This document shows, piece after piece, positions 45,429 to 54,646 of a stretch of 64,000 nt of DNA. The translations under genes were made by a program, and so were the position numbers. The notes beneath the pieces were generated by a model. The model saw nothing but the letters and a program-made list of their open reading frames with translations. It searched no databases and had not been told where the DNA came from. The DNA lies in NCBI GenBank assembly GCA_910586255.1, contig CAJUHR010000001.1:124001-188000 (forward strand), in the 5' to 3' direction. The stretch's first letter is position 1. Each line of letters starts with the position of its first letter. The stretch is from an uncultured Lachnospiraceae bacterium. GTDB taxonomy: Bacteria > Bacillota > Clostridia > Lachnospirales > Lachnospiraceae.

Positions 45429-46091
45429 ATGAAAGAAAAAATGGAGCCTCTCAAAGCTTCTTCAAACTACAGCCAGATCGACCAGTGGAAATCCATCATG
45501 TTTCTGTATGATTCCGCACTGAAGGAGATCAACACCAAGATCGAGATTCTGAACAGCGAGTTTGTTCATATTTACGGGCACACACCCATTGAGCACATCA
45601 AGTCCCGCTTAAAGACGCCGGACAGTATTGTCAGAAAGCTAAAGCGGGACGGGCATGATGTCACCATACAGAATATGGTGGAGAAGCTCAATGATATTGC
45701 GGGGATTCGGATCATCTGCTCCTACACTCAGGACATTTATCAGATAGCGGATATGATTGCCCGTCAGAACGATGTGACGATTGTCCAGGTGAAGGACTAT
45801 ATCCGAAATCCCAAGCCCAATGGATACAAAAGCTATCATATGGTAGTGACGATACCGATCTATCTAAGTCAGGGACCGGCAGAGACCAAGGTGGAGATTC
45901 AGATCCGAACGGTGGCAATGGATTTTTGGGCCAGTCTGGAGCATAAGATTTATTATAAGTTTGAGGGAAAGGCTCCGGAGAATCTGCAGGCGGAGTTAAA
46001 GGCGTGCGCGGCTGTGGTGGATATGCTGGATGATAAAATGTTCTCGCTGAACCAGATGATCCTGTCACTGGGAGAGGAGCAGGAAGAGTGA
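45429..46091 (+). CDS. Small alarmone synthetase (RelQ/YjbM-type GTP pyrophosphokinase)
   Basis: 220 residues with only the synthetase domain: KLNDIAGIRIICSYTQDIY, VKDYIRNPKPNGYKSYHMVV and VEIQIRTVAMDFWASLEHK. It makes (p)ppGpp from ATP and GDP or GTP and lacks the hydrolase, TGS and ACT domains of long RSH proteins. Small synthetases work as tetramers and respond to envelope stress in other Firmicutes. Coupled to the S1 gene upstream and 7 bp from the GDPD gene. Confidence 0.92.
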   Translation: MKEKMEPLKASSNYSQIDQWKSIMFLYDSALKEINTKIEILNSEFVHIYGHTPIEHIKSRLKTPDSIVRKLKRDGHDVTIQNMVEKLNDIAGIRIICSYTQDIYQIADMIARQNDVTIVQVKDYIRNPKPNGYKSYHMVVTIPIYLSQGPAETKVEIQIRTVAMDFWASLEHKIYYKFEGKAPENLQAELKACAAVVDMLDDKMFSLNQMILSLGEEQEE

Positions 46092-46098
46092 ATATACC

Positions 46099-47901
46099 AT
46101 GAGGGCATTGACAAAAGATACATGGCGGATGATTCGGCAGAATCTGGGAAATGTTCTTTTGTTTGAGCTTTTCTACCGGGGAATTGTGTTTCCGGTATAC
46201 TTACGGCTGGCAAACCGGATGCTGAGATGGACGCTGACTATGGCTGGATACAGCTATCTGACAGCGTCCAACTTAAGGGATTTTCTGGGAAGGCCGTGGA
46301 CTATAGGGGCAGTTGTTGTGGCAGGTCTGGCGGGACTTCTTTTGATGCTTCTGGAGGCCGCTGCATTGATCACCGCGTTTCAGGGGTCGGCCTGTCAACA
46401 AAAGCTGACCCCTTTCCATATTTTCTGGGGAGGGCTTCACAAGACGGCAGAGGAGCTTGTCAGAGGAAAGGGAAGGCTGGCAGTTCTTTTGTTTCCCCAT
46501 TATCTCTGGGTGAATCTTCTGCTTCTTGCCTGCTGCCTTTCCCATATCCGCCCTGTGAATTTTGTGATTCAGGAAATGTTTGATATGGTCTGGGTGCCTC
46601 CGGCAGTGGCCCTGTTTCTGGCTGTCTGCGCCCTGATTTCCCTTCCTGCAGTCTTTGTGGGTTTTGGATGCATGGCGGAAGGGGAGCCTTTTTCTGTTGC
46701 GCAAAAAAACAGCAAAAGGATTCTTAAGGGGAATCACTGGCGGGTGATTTTTCTTTTGGTGGCGTGTAATCTGGCTGTTGCTGTAGTCGCCGTGGCGGTA
46801 TATCTTCTGGCGGTGTTTGCGGCAGCTGTTTTTGTGGCGCTGTTTGCGGAGCGGAATCTGTCAATGGCGGTTCTTTTGTCAGTGGCCGAGAGAATTGAAC
46901 AGATTGTACTGTTTGCGGGAGGAATTTTTCTGGTGGTGGCGGATTTTGCCGCTCTGGCTTCAATGTATTACGGCCATGGAATCAGGAAATATTCACGGGA
47001 GAACAAAGAGGTCATATACCCGTCCAAGGGCTCGGCTGCCCAGGGCAGAACACTAGGGATTGGCATGCTTCTTATGGCGGCCGGTCTTTTGTATATTCTG
47101 GATATGGTTCACCATGGATTTATTTTATCCGAGGGGCTTCTGGATGAGATACAGATCACAGCTCATAGGGGAAGCTCAAGGTCAGCACCGGAGAATACCA
47201 TGGCAGCTATCCAGGCAGCTATGGAGGAGATGGCGGACTGTGTGGAGTTGGATGTGCAGCTAACCATGGACGATGTGATTGTGCTGGGACATGATGCCAC
47301 TTTAAAGCGGGTGGCAGGGGTGAACAGGACCATCGCCTCCCTTACATGGGCGGAGCTTGAAGGGCTGGAGGTGGGCAGCTGGTTTTCGCCGGAATTTGCC
47401 GGGGAGAGAATCCCGCGGCTTGAGGATGTGCTGGAGCTTTGCCGGGGAAAGGTCAGTCTGAACATTGAGATCAAAAATTTAGGGAAGGAGAGTCCGCTGC
47501 CGGAGATGGTTGCCCGGATGATTCTGGAGAAAGGGATGGGGGAGCAGTGTGTGGTGACCTCCACCAGTCTGAGATATCTGGAAAGAGTAAAGCAGCTGGC
47601 GCCAGAGCTGCGGACGGGATATATTCTGTCCGCGGCCTACGGAGATTTTTATTTTCAGGAGAAGGTGGACTTTATCAGTATGCGGGCCAGCTTTGTAAAC
47701 AGCCGCGTGGTGGAGCGGGCTCATGAGCGGGGCATGGGCGTACATGCCTGGACGGTCAACGGCAAGGGTGAGATGGAGCGGCTGCGGCTTTTAGGGGTAG
47801 ACGGGCTGATCACGGATAATCCGGTGCTGGCCAGAGAGATTGTTTACCGGGAAGAAGCTACAGAGACGCTTTTGGAGTATCTGCGGATGGTGTTCCGCTG
47901 A
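46099..47901 (+). CDS. Membrane glycerophosphodiester phosphodiesterase
   Basis: 600 residues. The N-terminal half (about 1-340) is a multi-span membrane domain of the GPDPase-membrane type. The C-terminal half (about 352-590) is a GDPD barrel with the catalytic pair in ITAHRGSSRSAPENT, metal ligands ELDVQ and VLGHDATLKR, and ITDNPV near the end. It hydrolyses glycerophosphodiesters to glycerol-3-phosphate, perhaps during turnover of lipids or teichoic acids. The fusion is common in Firmicutes. Confidence 0.92.
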   Translation: MRALTKDTWRMIRQNLGNVLLFELFYRGIVFPVYLRLANRMLRWTLTMAGYSYLTASNLRDFLGRPWTIGAVVVAGLAGLLLMLLEAAALITAFQGSACQQKLTPFHIFWGGLHKTAEELVRGKGRLAVLLFPHYLWVNLLLLACCLSHIRPVNFVIQEMFDMVWVPPAVALFLAVCALISLPAVFVGFGCMAEGEPFSVAQKNSKRILKGNHWRVIFLLVACNLAVAVVAVAVYLLAVFAAAVFVALFAERNLSMAVLLSVAERIEQIVLFAGGIFLVVADFAALASMYYGHGIRKYSRENKEVIYPSKGSAAQGRTLGIGMLLMAAGLLYILDMVHHGFILSEGLLDEIQITAHRGSSRSAPENTMAAIQAAMEEMADCVELDVQLTMDDVIVLGHDATLKRVAGVNRTIASLTWAELEGLEVGSWFSPEFAGERIPRLEDVLELCRGKVSLNIEIKNLGKESPLPEMVARMILEKGMGEQCVVTSTSLRYLERVKQLAPELRTGYILSAAYGDFYFQEKVDFISMRASFVNSRVVERAHERGMGVHAWTVNGKGEMERLRLLGVDGLITDNPVLAREIVYREEATETLLEYLRMVFR

Positions 47902-47957
47902 GAAGAAGTAATGGTCCGGGGGCTCATTTGAGCTGCTATGAAAAGGAGGACAAGATT

Positions 47958-48416
47958 ATGAGAGTGGTGCTGCAGAGGGTTGCCAGGGCCTGCGTGAAGG
48001 TGGACGGAGCCGTTGTCGGGGAAATCGGCAGGGGATTTCTGGTGCTTTTGGGAGTGGCAGAGGAGGATACTGAGGCAGCGGCAGATAAGATGGCAGACAA
48101 GATCTGTAAGCTGAGAATCTTTGAGGACGCTGACGGAAAGACCAATCTTTCCCTGGCAGATGTGGGCGGAGAGCTTTTGGTGGTCAGCCAGTTTACTCTG
48201 TATGCGGACTGCCATAAGGGAAATAGGCCCAGCTTCGTAAAGGCGGGCTCCCCCCAAAAAGCCAATCGATTGTATGAGTATTTTGCAGAAAGGTGCCGCG
48301 GATATGTGGATAAGGTGGAATGTGGCAGCTTTGGGGCGCATATGATGGTGGAGCTTTTAAATGACGGGCCCTTTACCCTGATGCTGGAGGGGGATGAGAA
48401 GGGGATTGCCAGGTGA
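47958..48416 (+). CDS. dtd: D-aminoacyl-tRNA deacylase
   Basis: 152-residue dimeric enzyme that removes D-amino acids and glycine from mischarged tRNA. The N-terminus MRVVLQRVARACVKVDG, the cross-subunit motif LLVVSQFTLYAD and the NDGPFTLMLE end are diagnostic. The start at 47958 follows AAAGGAGG. Confidence 0.96.
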   Translation: MRVVLQRVARACVKVDGAVVGEIGRGFLVLLGVAEEDTEAAADKMADKICKLRIFEDADGKTNLSLADVGGELLVVSQFTLYADCHKGNRPSFVKAGSPQKANRLYEYFAERCRGYVDKVECGSFGAHMMVELLNDGPFTLMLEGDEKGIAR

Positions 48417-48498
48417 GCAGGACTTTGGAGGATGTATCGGGGAAGGATGACATTGCAACAGGGCAAAGGACCATCAAAAGGGAAGGAGAATATTAACC

Positions 48499-49908
48499 AT
48501 GGCAGAGGAAAAAGAAAAGTCAGCAGGAAAGCTTTTGGAGGAGCAGCTGGGATGGAGCTTTCCCCACATCGGGAAAAAGGCGCCTGAGCAGGTTAAGGAG
48601 GCGGCAGCCTTTTGCGAGGGATACAAGGCGTTTTTGGACAGGGGAAAAACAGAGAGAGAATGTGTGGATTTGGCGGTGGATATGCTTGAGAAGGCAGGCT
48701 ATTGCCCGTTAGATTTGTCCGCCCATTATGAGCCGGGGGATAAGGTGTATCTGGTAAACCGGGGAAAGTCGGTTTTGGCCACCACCTTTGGCCGGGAGCC
48801 CCTTGATAAAGGGGTGAGGCTTAACGGGGCTCACATTGATTCTCCCCGGCTGGATCTAAAGCCTAGCCCTCTGTATGAAAAGAATGAGATTGCCTATTTC
48901 AAGACCCACTATTACGGGGGAATCCGCAAATACCAGTGGGGCACCGTGCCCCTGGCAATTCACGGGGTGGCGGTGAAAAAGGACGGGGAAAGAGTCAATA
49001 TCCGCATTGGTGAGGAGCCGGGGGACCCGGTGTTCTGCGTCACGGATCTGCTTCCCCATCTGGCGGCAAAACAGAATGAGAGAAAGCTGGGGGAAGGACT
49101 TAAGGGGGAGGAGTTAAATATTGTCATCGGTTCCCTGCCCTTTCAGGATGAGGCGGTGAAGGAGCCGGTCAAGCTCATGGCCTTAAAGCTTCTCAATGAA
49201 AAATACGGGATTACGGAAGCGGATTTCTTCCGGGCGGAGATTGAGATGGTCCCGGCTCAGAAGGCGGTGGATGTGGGACTGGACCGGAGCCTTATCGGGG
49301 CATACGGTCAGGACGACCGGGTGTGCGCCTACACGGCATTGATGGCGGAGATTGAGACCGTGTCCCCCTTATATACCACCATCACGGTTTTGACGGACAA
49401 GGAGGAGATCGGCTCCGAGGGAAACACGGGCATGAATTCGGCTTATTTAAGACATTACATAGAGGATCTGGCGGAGCTTTCGCAAGTGAGGGCCAGACAG
49501 GTGATGCGAAACGCTCTGTGTCTGTCATCGGATGTAAACGCTGCTTACGACCCTACATTTAGTGATGTTTTTGAGGCCAACAATGCCAGCTATATCAACA
49601 AGGGCTGTGTGCTTACCAAGTACACGGGGGCCCGGGGCAAATCCGGCGCCAATGATGCCAGCGCCGAGACCATGGCACAGGTGATTGCCGCCATGGACAA
49701 GGAAGGCGTCTACTGGCAGGCAGGGGAGCTAGGAGCCGTGGATCAGGGCGGCGGCGGCACCATTGCCAAGTATGTGGCCCAGCTGGATATTGATGTGGTG
49801 GATCTGGGGGTTCCGGTTTTGTCCATGCACGCGCCTTTTGAGCTGGTGTCCAAGCTGGATGTGTACAACACCTATAAGGCCTTTAAGGCTTTTCTGAATT
49901 TTTTGTGA
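48499..49908 (+). CDS. M18-family aminopeptidase
   Basis: 469-residue zinc aminopeptidase, cytoplasmic and probably dodecameric like its family. Metal ligands lie in NGAHIDSPRLDLKP, GAYGQDDRVCAYTAL and LTDKEEIGSEGNTGM, with SMHAPFEL near the end. The ATG at 48499 follows AAGGGAAGGAG. Its role is peptide turnover; no operon partner is evident. Confidence 0.94.
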   Translation: MAEEKEKSAGKLLEEQLGWSFPHIGKKAPEQVKEAAAFCEGYKAFLDRGKTERECVDLAVDMLEKAGYCPLDLSAHYEPGDKVYLVNRGKSVLATTFGREPLDKGVRLNGAHIDSPRLDLKPSPLYEKNEIAYFKTHYYGGIRKYQWGTVPLAIHGVAVKKDGERVNIRIGEEPGDPVFCVTDLLPHLAAKQNERKLGEGLKGEELNIVIGSLPFQDEAVKEPVKLMALKLLNEKYGITEADFFRAEIEMVPAQKAVDVGLDRSLIGAYGQDDRVCAYTALMAEIETVSPLYTTITVLTDKEEIGSEGNTGMNSAYLRHYIEDLAELSQVRARQVMRNALCLSSDVNAAYDPTFSDVFEANNASYINKGCVLTKYTGARGKSGANDASAETMAQVIAAMDKEGVYWQAGELGAVDQGGGGTIAKYVAQLDIDVVDLGVPVLSMHAPFELVSKLDVYNTYKAFKAFLNFL

Positions 49909-50064
49909 ATTTATTATGAAAAGGGTTTTTTTAAGGGCATGGGTATGGTATAAGAGTAGTACTGCATCCCATGCAGTAAAGATCAGCGCAAATCGGAGGG
50001 TGCTTTGACGGAAATAAATTTTCAGACACGCTTCGGGAAAAGTGAAAGAGGGAAAGGGAAAAGA

Positions 50065-51159
50065 ATGAGAAAATTTGTAAGACCGCTGTTGTGTGGCATG
50101 ATGGTTATGGCTTTGCTTGCCGGCTGCTCAAAAAAGGAGCAGCAGGAGACTACTAAAGGAGAGACAACCGGGACAGAGACCACAACCGGGGAGACTACAC
50201 AGGCAGAGAGTCAGGAGGATATTAACCCGGGAGAGATAACCTCTCTGGGAGAATACAAGGGAGTTGAAGTGACCAGGATGTCCACGGAGGTGACGGAAGA
50301 GGAGCTAAAAGAGCGGATTCAGAGTATTCTGGATGCAAATCCGGAATATGTGGCAGTGACAGACCGGGCCGCAAAGAACGGAGATATTGTGGATATCGAC
50401 TATGTAGGCCTGAAGGACGGAGCGGCCTTTGACGGCGGTACGGCCCAGGGCTATAAGCTGGAGCTGGGCTCTCACAGCTTTATCGATGGATTTGAGGAGG
50501 GGCTTGTAGGTGCAAAGACCGGTGAGGAGAGAAGCTTAAACCTGACCTTCCCCGAGCAGTACCATTCGGCGGACTTAGCCGGACAGGCCGTGGTGTTTGA
50601 GGTGACAGTCAACGGTATCGAGGAGAAAAGGGACGCGGTGCTGGATGACAATTTTGTTCAGAGAATGTCAGATTTTAACACAGTGGATGAGTTTAAGGCA
50701 GACACTATGGAGGATATTGAAGCTGAGAAGGCTCAGATGGCAGATCAGCAGCTGGAAAATGACGTTATCCTTGCAGCTATCAACAATTCTCAGTTCAGCC
50801 TGAATGAGGCCGCGGTGGATCAGCAGTATGAGAACCAGATGAGCTATCTGACCAGTATGATTCAGATGTACGGGGGAAATATGAAGGAGTATGCCGAGGC
50901 GTCCGGCATGACGGAGGAAGAGTTTGAAAAGCAGCTCCGGTCCAATGTGGAGAATGCTTTAAAGGCACAGATTTTGATGACGGCCATTGCCGAGAAGGAA
51001 GGCATTAAGGTGGAGGACTCGGACAGAGAGGAGCTGGCAAAGCAGTATTTTATGGAAGTAAAGGAGCTCCAGGATGCCTACGGGGAGGACGCTGTGGACG
51101 AGGTTGCCTTGAACAATAAGGTGAGAGCGTTTTTAAAGGATAACGCCACTGTCAAGTAA
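50065..51159 (+). CDS. Trigger-factor-like FKBP-domain lipoprotein
   Basis: 364-residue exported peptidyl-prolyl isomerase/chaperone. A signal peptide with lipobox LLAGC (Cys19) is followed by a Thr/Glu-rich linker (20-55), a trigger-factor-type N-terminal strand (about 60-95), an FKBP domain (about 105-185; GDIVDIDYVG, then GSHSFIDGFEEGLVG) and a helical trigger-factor C-terminal domain. It lacks the ribosome-binding part and would fold proteins outside the membrane. The start at 50065 gives a normal signal peptide; the frame opens with a TTG at 50005 that would spoil it. Confidence 0.9.
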   Translation: MRKFVRPLLCGMMVMALLAGCSKKEQQETTKGETTGTETTTGETTQAESQEDINPGEITSLGEYKGVEVTRMSTEVTEEELKERIQSILDANPEYVAVTDRAAKNGDIVDIDYVGLKDGAAFDGGTAQGYKLELGSHSFIDGFEEGLVGAKTGEERSLNLTFPEQYHSADLAGQAVVFEVTVNGIEEKRDAVLDDNFVQRMSDFNTVDEFKADTMEDIEAEKAQMADQQLENDVILAAINNSQFSLNEAAVDQQYENQMSYLTSMIQMYGGNMKEYAEASGMTEEEFEKQLRSNVENALKAQILMTAIAEKEGIKVEDSDREELAKQYFMEVKELQDAYGEDAVDEVALNNKVRAFLKDNATVK

Positions 51160-51367
51160 AAAGCGTCCGGTTAATGGCAATAAGGCTTTTTCGGATAGTT
51201 TGTGAAACAACAGACGAGGTGAAAAGGGGGCTCCCGCCGGGGAATTGTCAGGTTTCTGTAAACACAGGAAGGTTTTGGCAATTTTTCGGCGGGATTCTTC
51301 GTTTAAGGAAAGAAAAATGGCAATCCTCAACAAAAATCGTCAAAAAAAACCGTAATATTTAATTTTT

Positions 51368-51400
51368 GTTAATGAAAATTTTTATTAACTATGGTACAAT
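51368..51400 (+). promoter_or_regulatory. Palindromic operator and -10 element upstream of asrA
   Basis: GTTAATGAAAATTTTTATTAAC (22 bp, one mismatched pair) ends 5 bp before a TACAAT (51395-51400). No good -35 is present at the right distance, and the palindrome covers that place, so an activator or repressor of asrABC may bind here. The rest of 51160-51483 holds no gene. Confidence 0.5.
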
Positions 51401-51483
51401 GGGTTACGTGATAAAACTTTATCAGGTCTCCGGGTTCGGGGATGCCGGCAGGGCCTGCAAAAAATGAAGGAGGATAAGAAAGT

Positions 51484-52518
51484 ATGGGATACAAAGTCAG
51501 CTTCCAAGAAGTGAATAAGATCTTCGACCAGCTTCAGGGCGAGTACGAGATCTGGGCTCCCAAGAGATTTGTTGGAAAAGGACGTTATTCCGACACGGAC
51601 ATTATCAAATATGATAAGGTGTCCAAGGTGGAGGAAATTGAGTTTGCGGAGAAGTCCGATTATCCGGCCAAGGAGGTTTTAAGCCCGATCACCCAGTCCC
51701 TGTTTTATTTTACTGAGGATGAGTTCCGTGAGAGCAAGGCGACCAGCAAGAAGCTGCTGATCTTTATGCGTCCGTGCGATATCAATGCCCAGCATCACCA
51801 GGAGAAGATCTATCTGGAGAACGGCGGTTTTGCAGATATGTACTATCGGAGAATGAATGAGAAGGTTAAGATCGTGATGATCGAGTGTACCACGGGCTGG
51901 GACACCTGCTTCTGCGTGAGCATGGGCTCCAACAAAGCCGATGACTATGCCCTCGCTGTGCGTGTAGGCGATGGCGAGCTGACTGTGGATGTGAAGGATG
52001 AGGCGTTTGCGCCCTTGTTTGCCGAGGCCGCTTCCACTGATTTCAAGCCGGAGTTCATTGAGAAGAACGAGATCGAGCTTACCATTCCTGAGATTCCAAA
52101 CAAGGAGGTTCTGACCAAGTTAAAGAGCCATCCCATGTGGAATGAATATAACAAGCGCTGTATTTCCTGCGGTTCCTGTACCGTGGCCTGCAGCACCTGT
52201 ACCTGCTTTAACACCACCGATGTGATCTACAATGAGAACACCAATGTAGGTGAGAGAAAGAGAACCACCGCTTCCTGCCAGATCGAGGGCTTTACGGACA
52301 TGGCCGGCGGACATGTGTTCCGCAAGACTGCTGGCGAGAGAATGCGCTACAAAGTGCTTCATAAGTTCCATGACTACAAGGCGCGTTTCAAAGATTTCCA
52401 TATGTGCGTGGGCTGCGGCCGCTGTACCAGCAGATGTCCGGAGTTCATCTCCATCACCGCTACCGTGAATAAGATGGCAAAGGCAATCGATGAGATCCTT
52501 GCAGAGGAAAGCAAATAA
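51484..52518 (+). CDS. asrA: Anaerobic sulfite reductase subunit A
   Basis: 344-residue iron-sulfur subunit of the NADH-dependent sulfite reductase. Two ferredoxin-type cysteine groups are visible: CISCGSCTVACSTCTC (about 223-238) and CVGCGRCTSRCPE (about 310-322). It relays electrons between AsrB and the siroheme subunit AsrC. RBS AAGGAGG precedes the ATG. First gene of asrABC, with 18-19 bp spacings. Confidence 0.95.
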   Translation: MGYKVSFQEVNKIFDQLQGEYEIWAPKRFVGKGRYSDTDIIKYDKVSKVEEIEFAEKSDYPAKEVLSPITQSLFYFTEDEFRESKATSKKLLIFMRPCDINAQHHQEKIYLENGGFADMYYRRMNEKVKIVMIECTTGWDTCFCVSMGSNKADDYALAVRVGDGELTVDVKDEAFAPLFAEAASTDFKPEFIEKNEIELTIPEIPNKEVLTKLKSHPMWNEYNKRCISCGSCTVACSTCTCFNTTDVIYNENTNVGERKRTTASCQIEGFTDMAGGHVFRKTAGERMRYKVLHKFHDYKARFKDFHMCVGCGRCTSRCPEFISITATVNKMAKAIDEILAEESK

Positions 52519-52536
52519 GGAAGGGGGACGAACAGA

Positions 52537-53328
52537 ATGAATAATATTGTAAAACCGGTTCCGTGTAAGATTCTGGAAGTTAAGAAAGAAAGCAAATTAG
52601 AATATACCTTTAAAGTGGAAACCGATATTAAGCCAAACCATGGACAGTTCTTACAGCTCTCCATTCCCAAGATCGGTGAGGCCCCCATCTCTGTCAGCGC
52701 TTACGGCGATGGATGGATTGACTTTACCATCCGTTCCGTGGGCAAGGTGACAGACGAGATCTTCACCAAGGGCCCGGGGGATGTGATGTTCCTGCGCGGA
52801 CCTTACGGCAAGGGCTGGCCGGTAGAGAAGTTTGAAGGGAAGAATGTGGTAGTGATCACCGGCGGTACCGGTCTTGCTCCTGTGAGAAGTATGTTAAACA
52901 AATTCTACAATGAGCCGGATTACACCAAGAGCGTTACCCTGATCACCGGTTTTAAGAATGAAGAGGGCATCGTGTTTAAGGGTGAGCTGGAGAAGTGGAA
53001 AGACCGTTTCACCACCTTCTACACTCTGGATGCAGAGAAGAAGGAAGGCTGGAATACCGGCTTTGTGACTGAGTTTGTCTCCAAGGTTGACTGGGCGTCC
53101 TTTGGCGACAACTATGAGGTGGTGATTGTGGGACCGCCGCCAATGATGAAATTCACCGGTATCGAGTGCGGCAAGTGCGGCGTGCCGGATGAGAAGATCT
53201 GGGTATCCTACGAGCGGAGAATGTCCTGTGCGGTTGGTAAGTGCGGCCATTGCCGTATTGACGAGGTGTATGTATGTCTGGAGGGTCCGGTATTTAACTA
53301 CACCCAGGCCAAATATCTGGTAGACTAA
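52537..53328 (+). CDS. asrB: Anaerobic sulfite reductase subunit B
   Basis: 263-residue flavoprotein of the ferredoxin-NADP reductase family that takes electrons from NADH. Visible: FAD-binding barrel (LEYTFKVETDIKPNHGQFLQ), NAD site VVVITGGTGLAPVRSM, and a C-terminal cysteine group ending CAVGKCGHCRID that binds a 2Fe-2S cluster. Length is as expected for AsrB. Confidence 0.95.
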   Translation: MNNIVKPVPCKILEVKKESKLEYTFKVETDIKPNHGQFLQLSIPKIGEAPISVSAYGDGWIDFTIRSVGKVTDEIFTKGPGDVMFLRGPYGKGWPVEKFEGKNVVVITGGTGLAPVRSMLNKFYNEPDYTKSVTLITGFKNEEGIVFKGELEKWKDRFTTFYTLDAEKKEGWNTGFVTEFVSKVDWASFGDNYEVVIVGPPPMMKFTGIECGKCGVPDEKIWVSYERRMSCAVGKCGHCRIDEVYVCLEGPVFNYTQAKYLVD

Positions 53329-53347
53329 GGGAAGGGAGCGTAAAAAT

Positions 53348-54412
53348 ATGAATCACGATATTGACGTTAAGAAAGTCCGTATAAATTGTTACAGACAGTC
53401 CAAGGTTCCGGGAGAATTCATGCTTCAGTTGCGCGTTCCGGGAGCTCTGGTGGATGCCAAGTATCTGTCCTTTGTACAGGAGCTGTGTGAGGAATTCGGC
53501 AACGGAACATTCCACTTCGGTACCAGAATGACCTTTGACATTCCCGGCATTAAGTATGAGAAGATCGAGGCCTGCAATAAGAGACTGAAGGAGTACATCA
53601 AGGAAGTGGATGTGGATATGTGCGAGGTGGATATGGAGACCATTGCCCACGAGCCGGTTGAGTATGATCCGGAGCAGGGCTATCCCACCATCGGCGCCCG
53701 CAACATTATGGCCTGTATCGGAAACATTCACTGCATCAAGGGCAATGCCAATACCCAGCAATTAGCTCACAAGATCGAGAAGCTGATCTTCCCGTCCCAC
53801 TACCATATCAAGGTTGCTGTGGCCGGCTGCCCCAATGACTGCGTGAAGGCCAACTTCAATGATTTCGGTATTATGGGCATCAATAAGATGGTTTATGATT
53901 ATGACCGGTGTATCGGCTGCGGCGCCTGTGCAAAGGCCTGTGAGCATCATGCAACCGGCGTGCTGACCTTAAACAAGGACGGCAAGATCGACAAGGATAC
54001 CTGCTGCTGCGTAGGCTGCGGCGAGTGCGTGCTTGCCTGCCCCACCAGCGCGTGGACCAGAAACCCGAAGAAGCTGTACCGGGTGACCTTAGGCGGACGT
54101 ACCGGAAAGAAGAATCCTCGCTCCGGCAAGCTGTTCTTAAACTGGGTAACCGAGGATGTGGTTCTTGGCATGTTTGCCAATTGGCAGAAGTTCTCCGCAT
54201 GGGCTCTGGACTACAAGCCTGAGTACCTCCATGGCGGACATCTGATCGACCGTGTGGGCTACAAGGGATTTGTGAAGCACATCTTTGAGGGTGTGGAGTT
54301 CAATCCGGAAGCCAAGATGGCAGACGATATCTACTGGGCCGAGAATGAGCAGAGAGGCAATATGCATGTGATGCCGCTGTCTCAGCATGAGCATGCGGGC
54401 CCGCAGGCGTAA
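53348..54412 (+). CDS. asrC: Anaerobic sulfite reductase subunit C (siroheme-binding)
   Basis: 354-residue catalytic subunit reducing sulfite to sulfide by six electrons. The siroheme/4Fe-4S ligands lie in MACIGNIHCIKGNAN and VAVAGCPNDCVKAN (C-x5-C and C-x3-C). A two-cluster ferredoxin insert follows (CIGCGACAKACEHHA, then CCVGCGECVLACPTSAW). It needs siroheme, whose biosynthetic genes lie at 59.2-62.3 kb beyond the restriction cassette. Confidence 0.96.
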   Translation: MNHDIDVKKVRINCYRQSKVPGEFMLQLRVPGALVDAKYLSFVQELCEEFGNGTFHFGTRMTFDIPGIKYEKIEACNKRLKEYIKEVDVDMCEVDMETIAHEPVEYDPEQGYPTIGARNIMACIGNIHCIKGNANTQQLAHKIEKLIFPSHYHIKVAVAGCPNDCVKANFNDFGIMGINKMVYDYDRCIGCGACAKACEHHATGVLTLNKDGKIDKDTCCCVGCGECVLACPTSAWTRNPKKLYRVTLGGRTGKKNPRSGKLFLNWVTEDVVLGMFANWQKFSAWALDYKPEYLHGGHLIDRVGYKGFVKHIFEGVEFNPEAKMADDIYWAENEQRGNMHVMPLSQHEHAGPQA

Positions 54413-54443
54413 GAGGTTTGTGATTTTAAGGGGATACAATAGG

Positions 54444-54470
54444 AAGGGGCTGCGTGGCAGCCCCTTTTTG
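54444..54470 (+). terminator. Terminator of asrABC
   Basis: A perfect 10-bp stem AAGGGGCTGC / GCAGCCCCTT with a 3-base loop, followed by TTTG. Confidence 0.9.
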
Positions 54471-54553
54471 ATTGACGGGCATGCCTGAACAAGGTTATGA
54501 GGGTATCTATATCATATAAAAGTAAAAAAAATTTAATTTTTAGTTAAAAAATA

Positions 54554-54581
54554 TTGACTTTTGGTCCTGTGTATTTATAAT
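54554..54581 (+). promoter_or_regulatory. Promoter of the restriction-modification cassette
   Basis: TTGACT, 16-bp spacer, perfect TATAAT, 65 bp before the methyltransferase start. The flanking DNA is much more AT-rich than the asr operon, consistent with acquired DNA. Confidence 0.75.
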
Positions 54582-54646
54582 GTGAAGTTAGGGTTGAAAA
54601 ATTTTTGTGCCTATTTCATATTATTTTAGAAGCGAAGGAATTGTAT

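Noticed and set aside
51360..51400. Rex-type redox operator before asrA
   Set aside because: The inverted GTTAAT/ATTAAC arms are 10 bases apart, unlike the short spacing of Rex sites.
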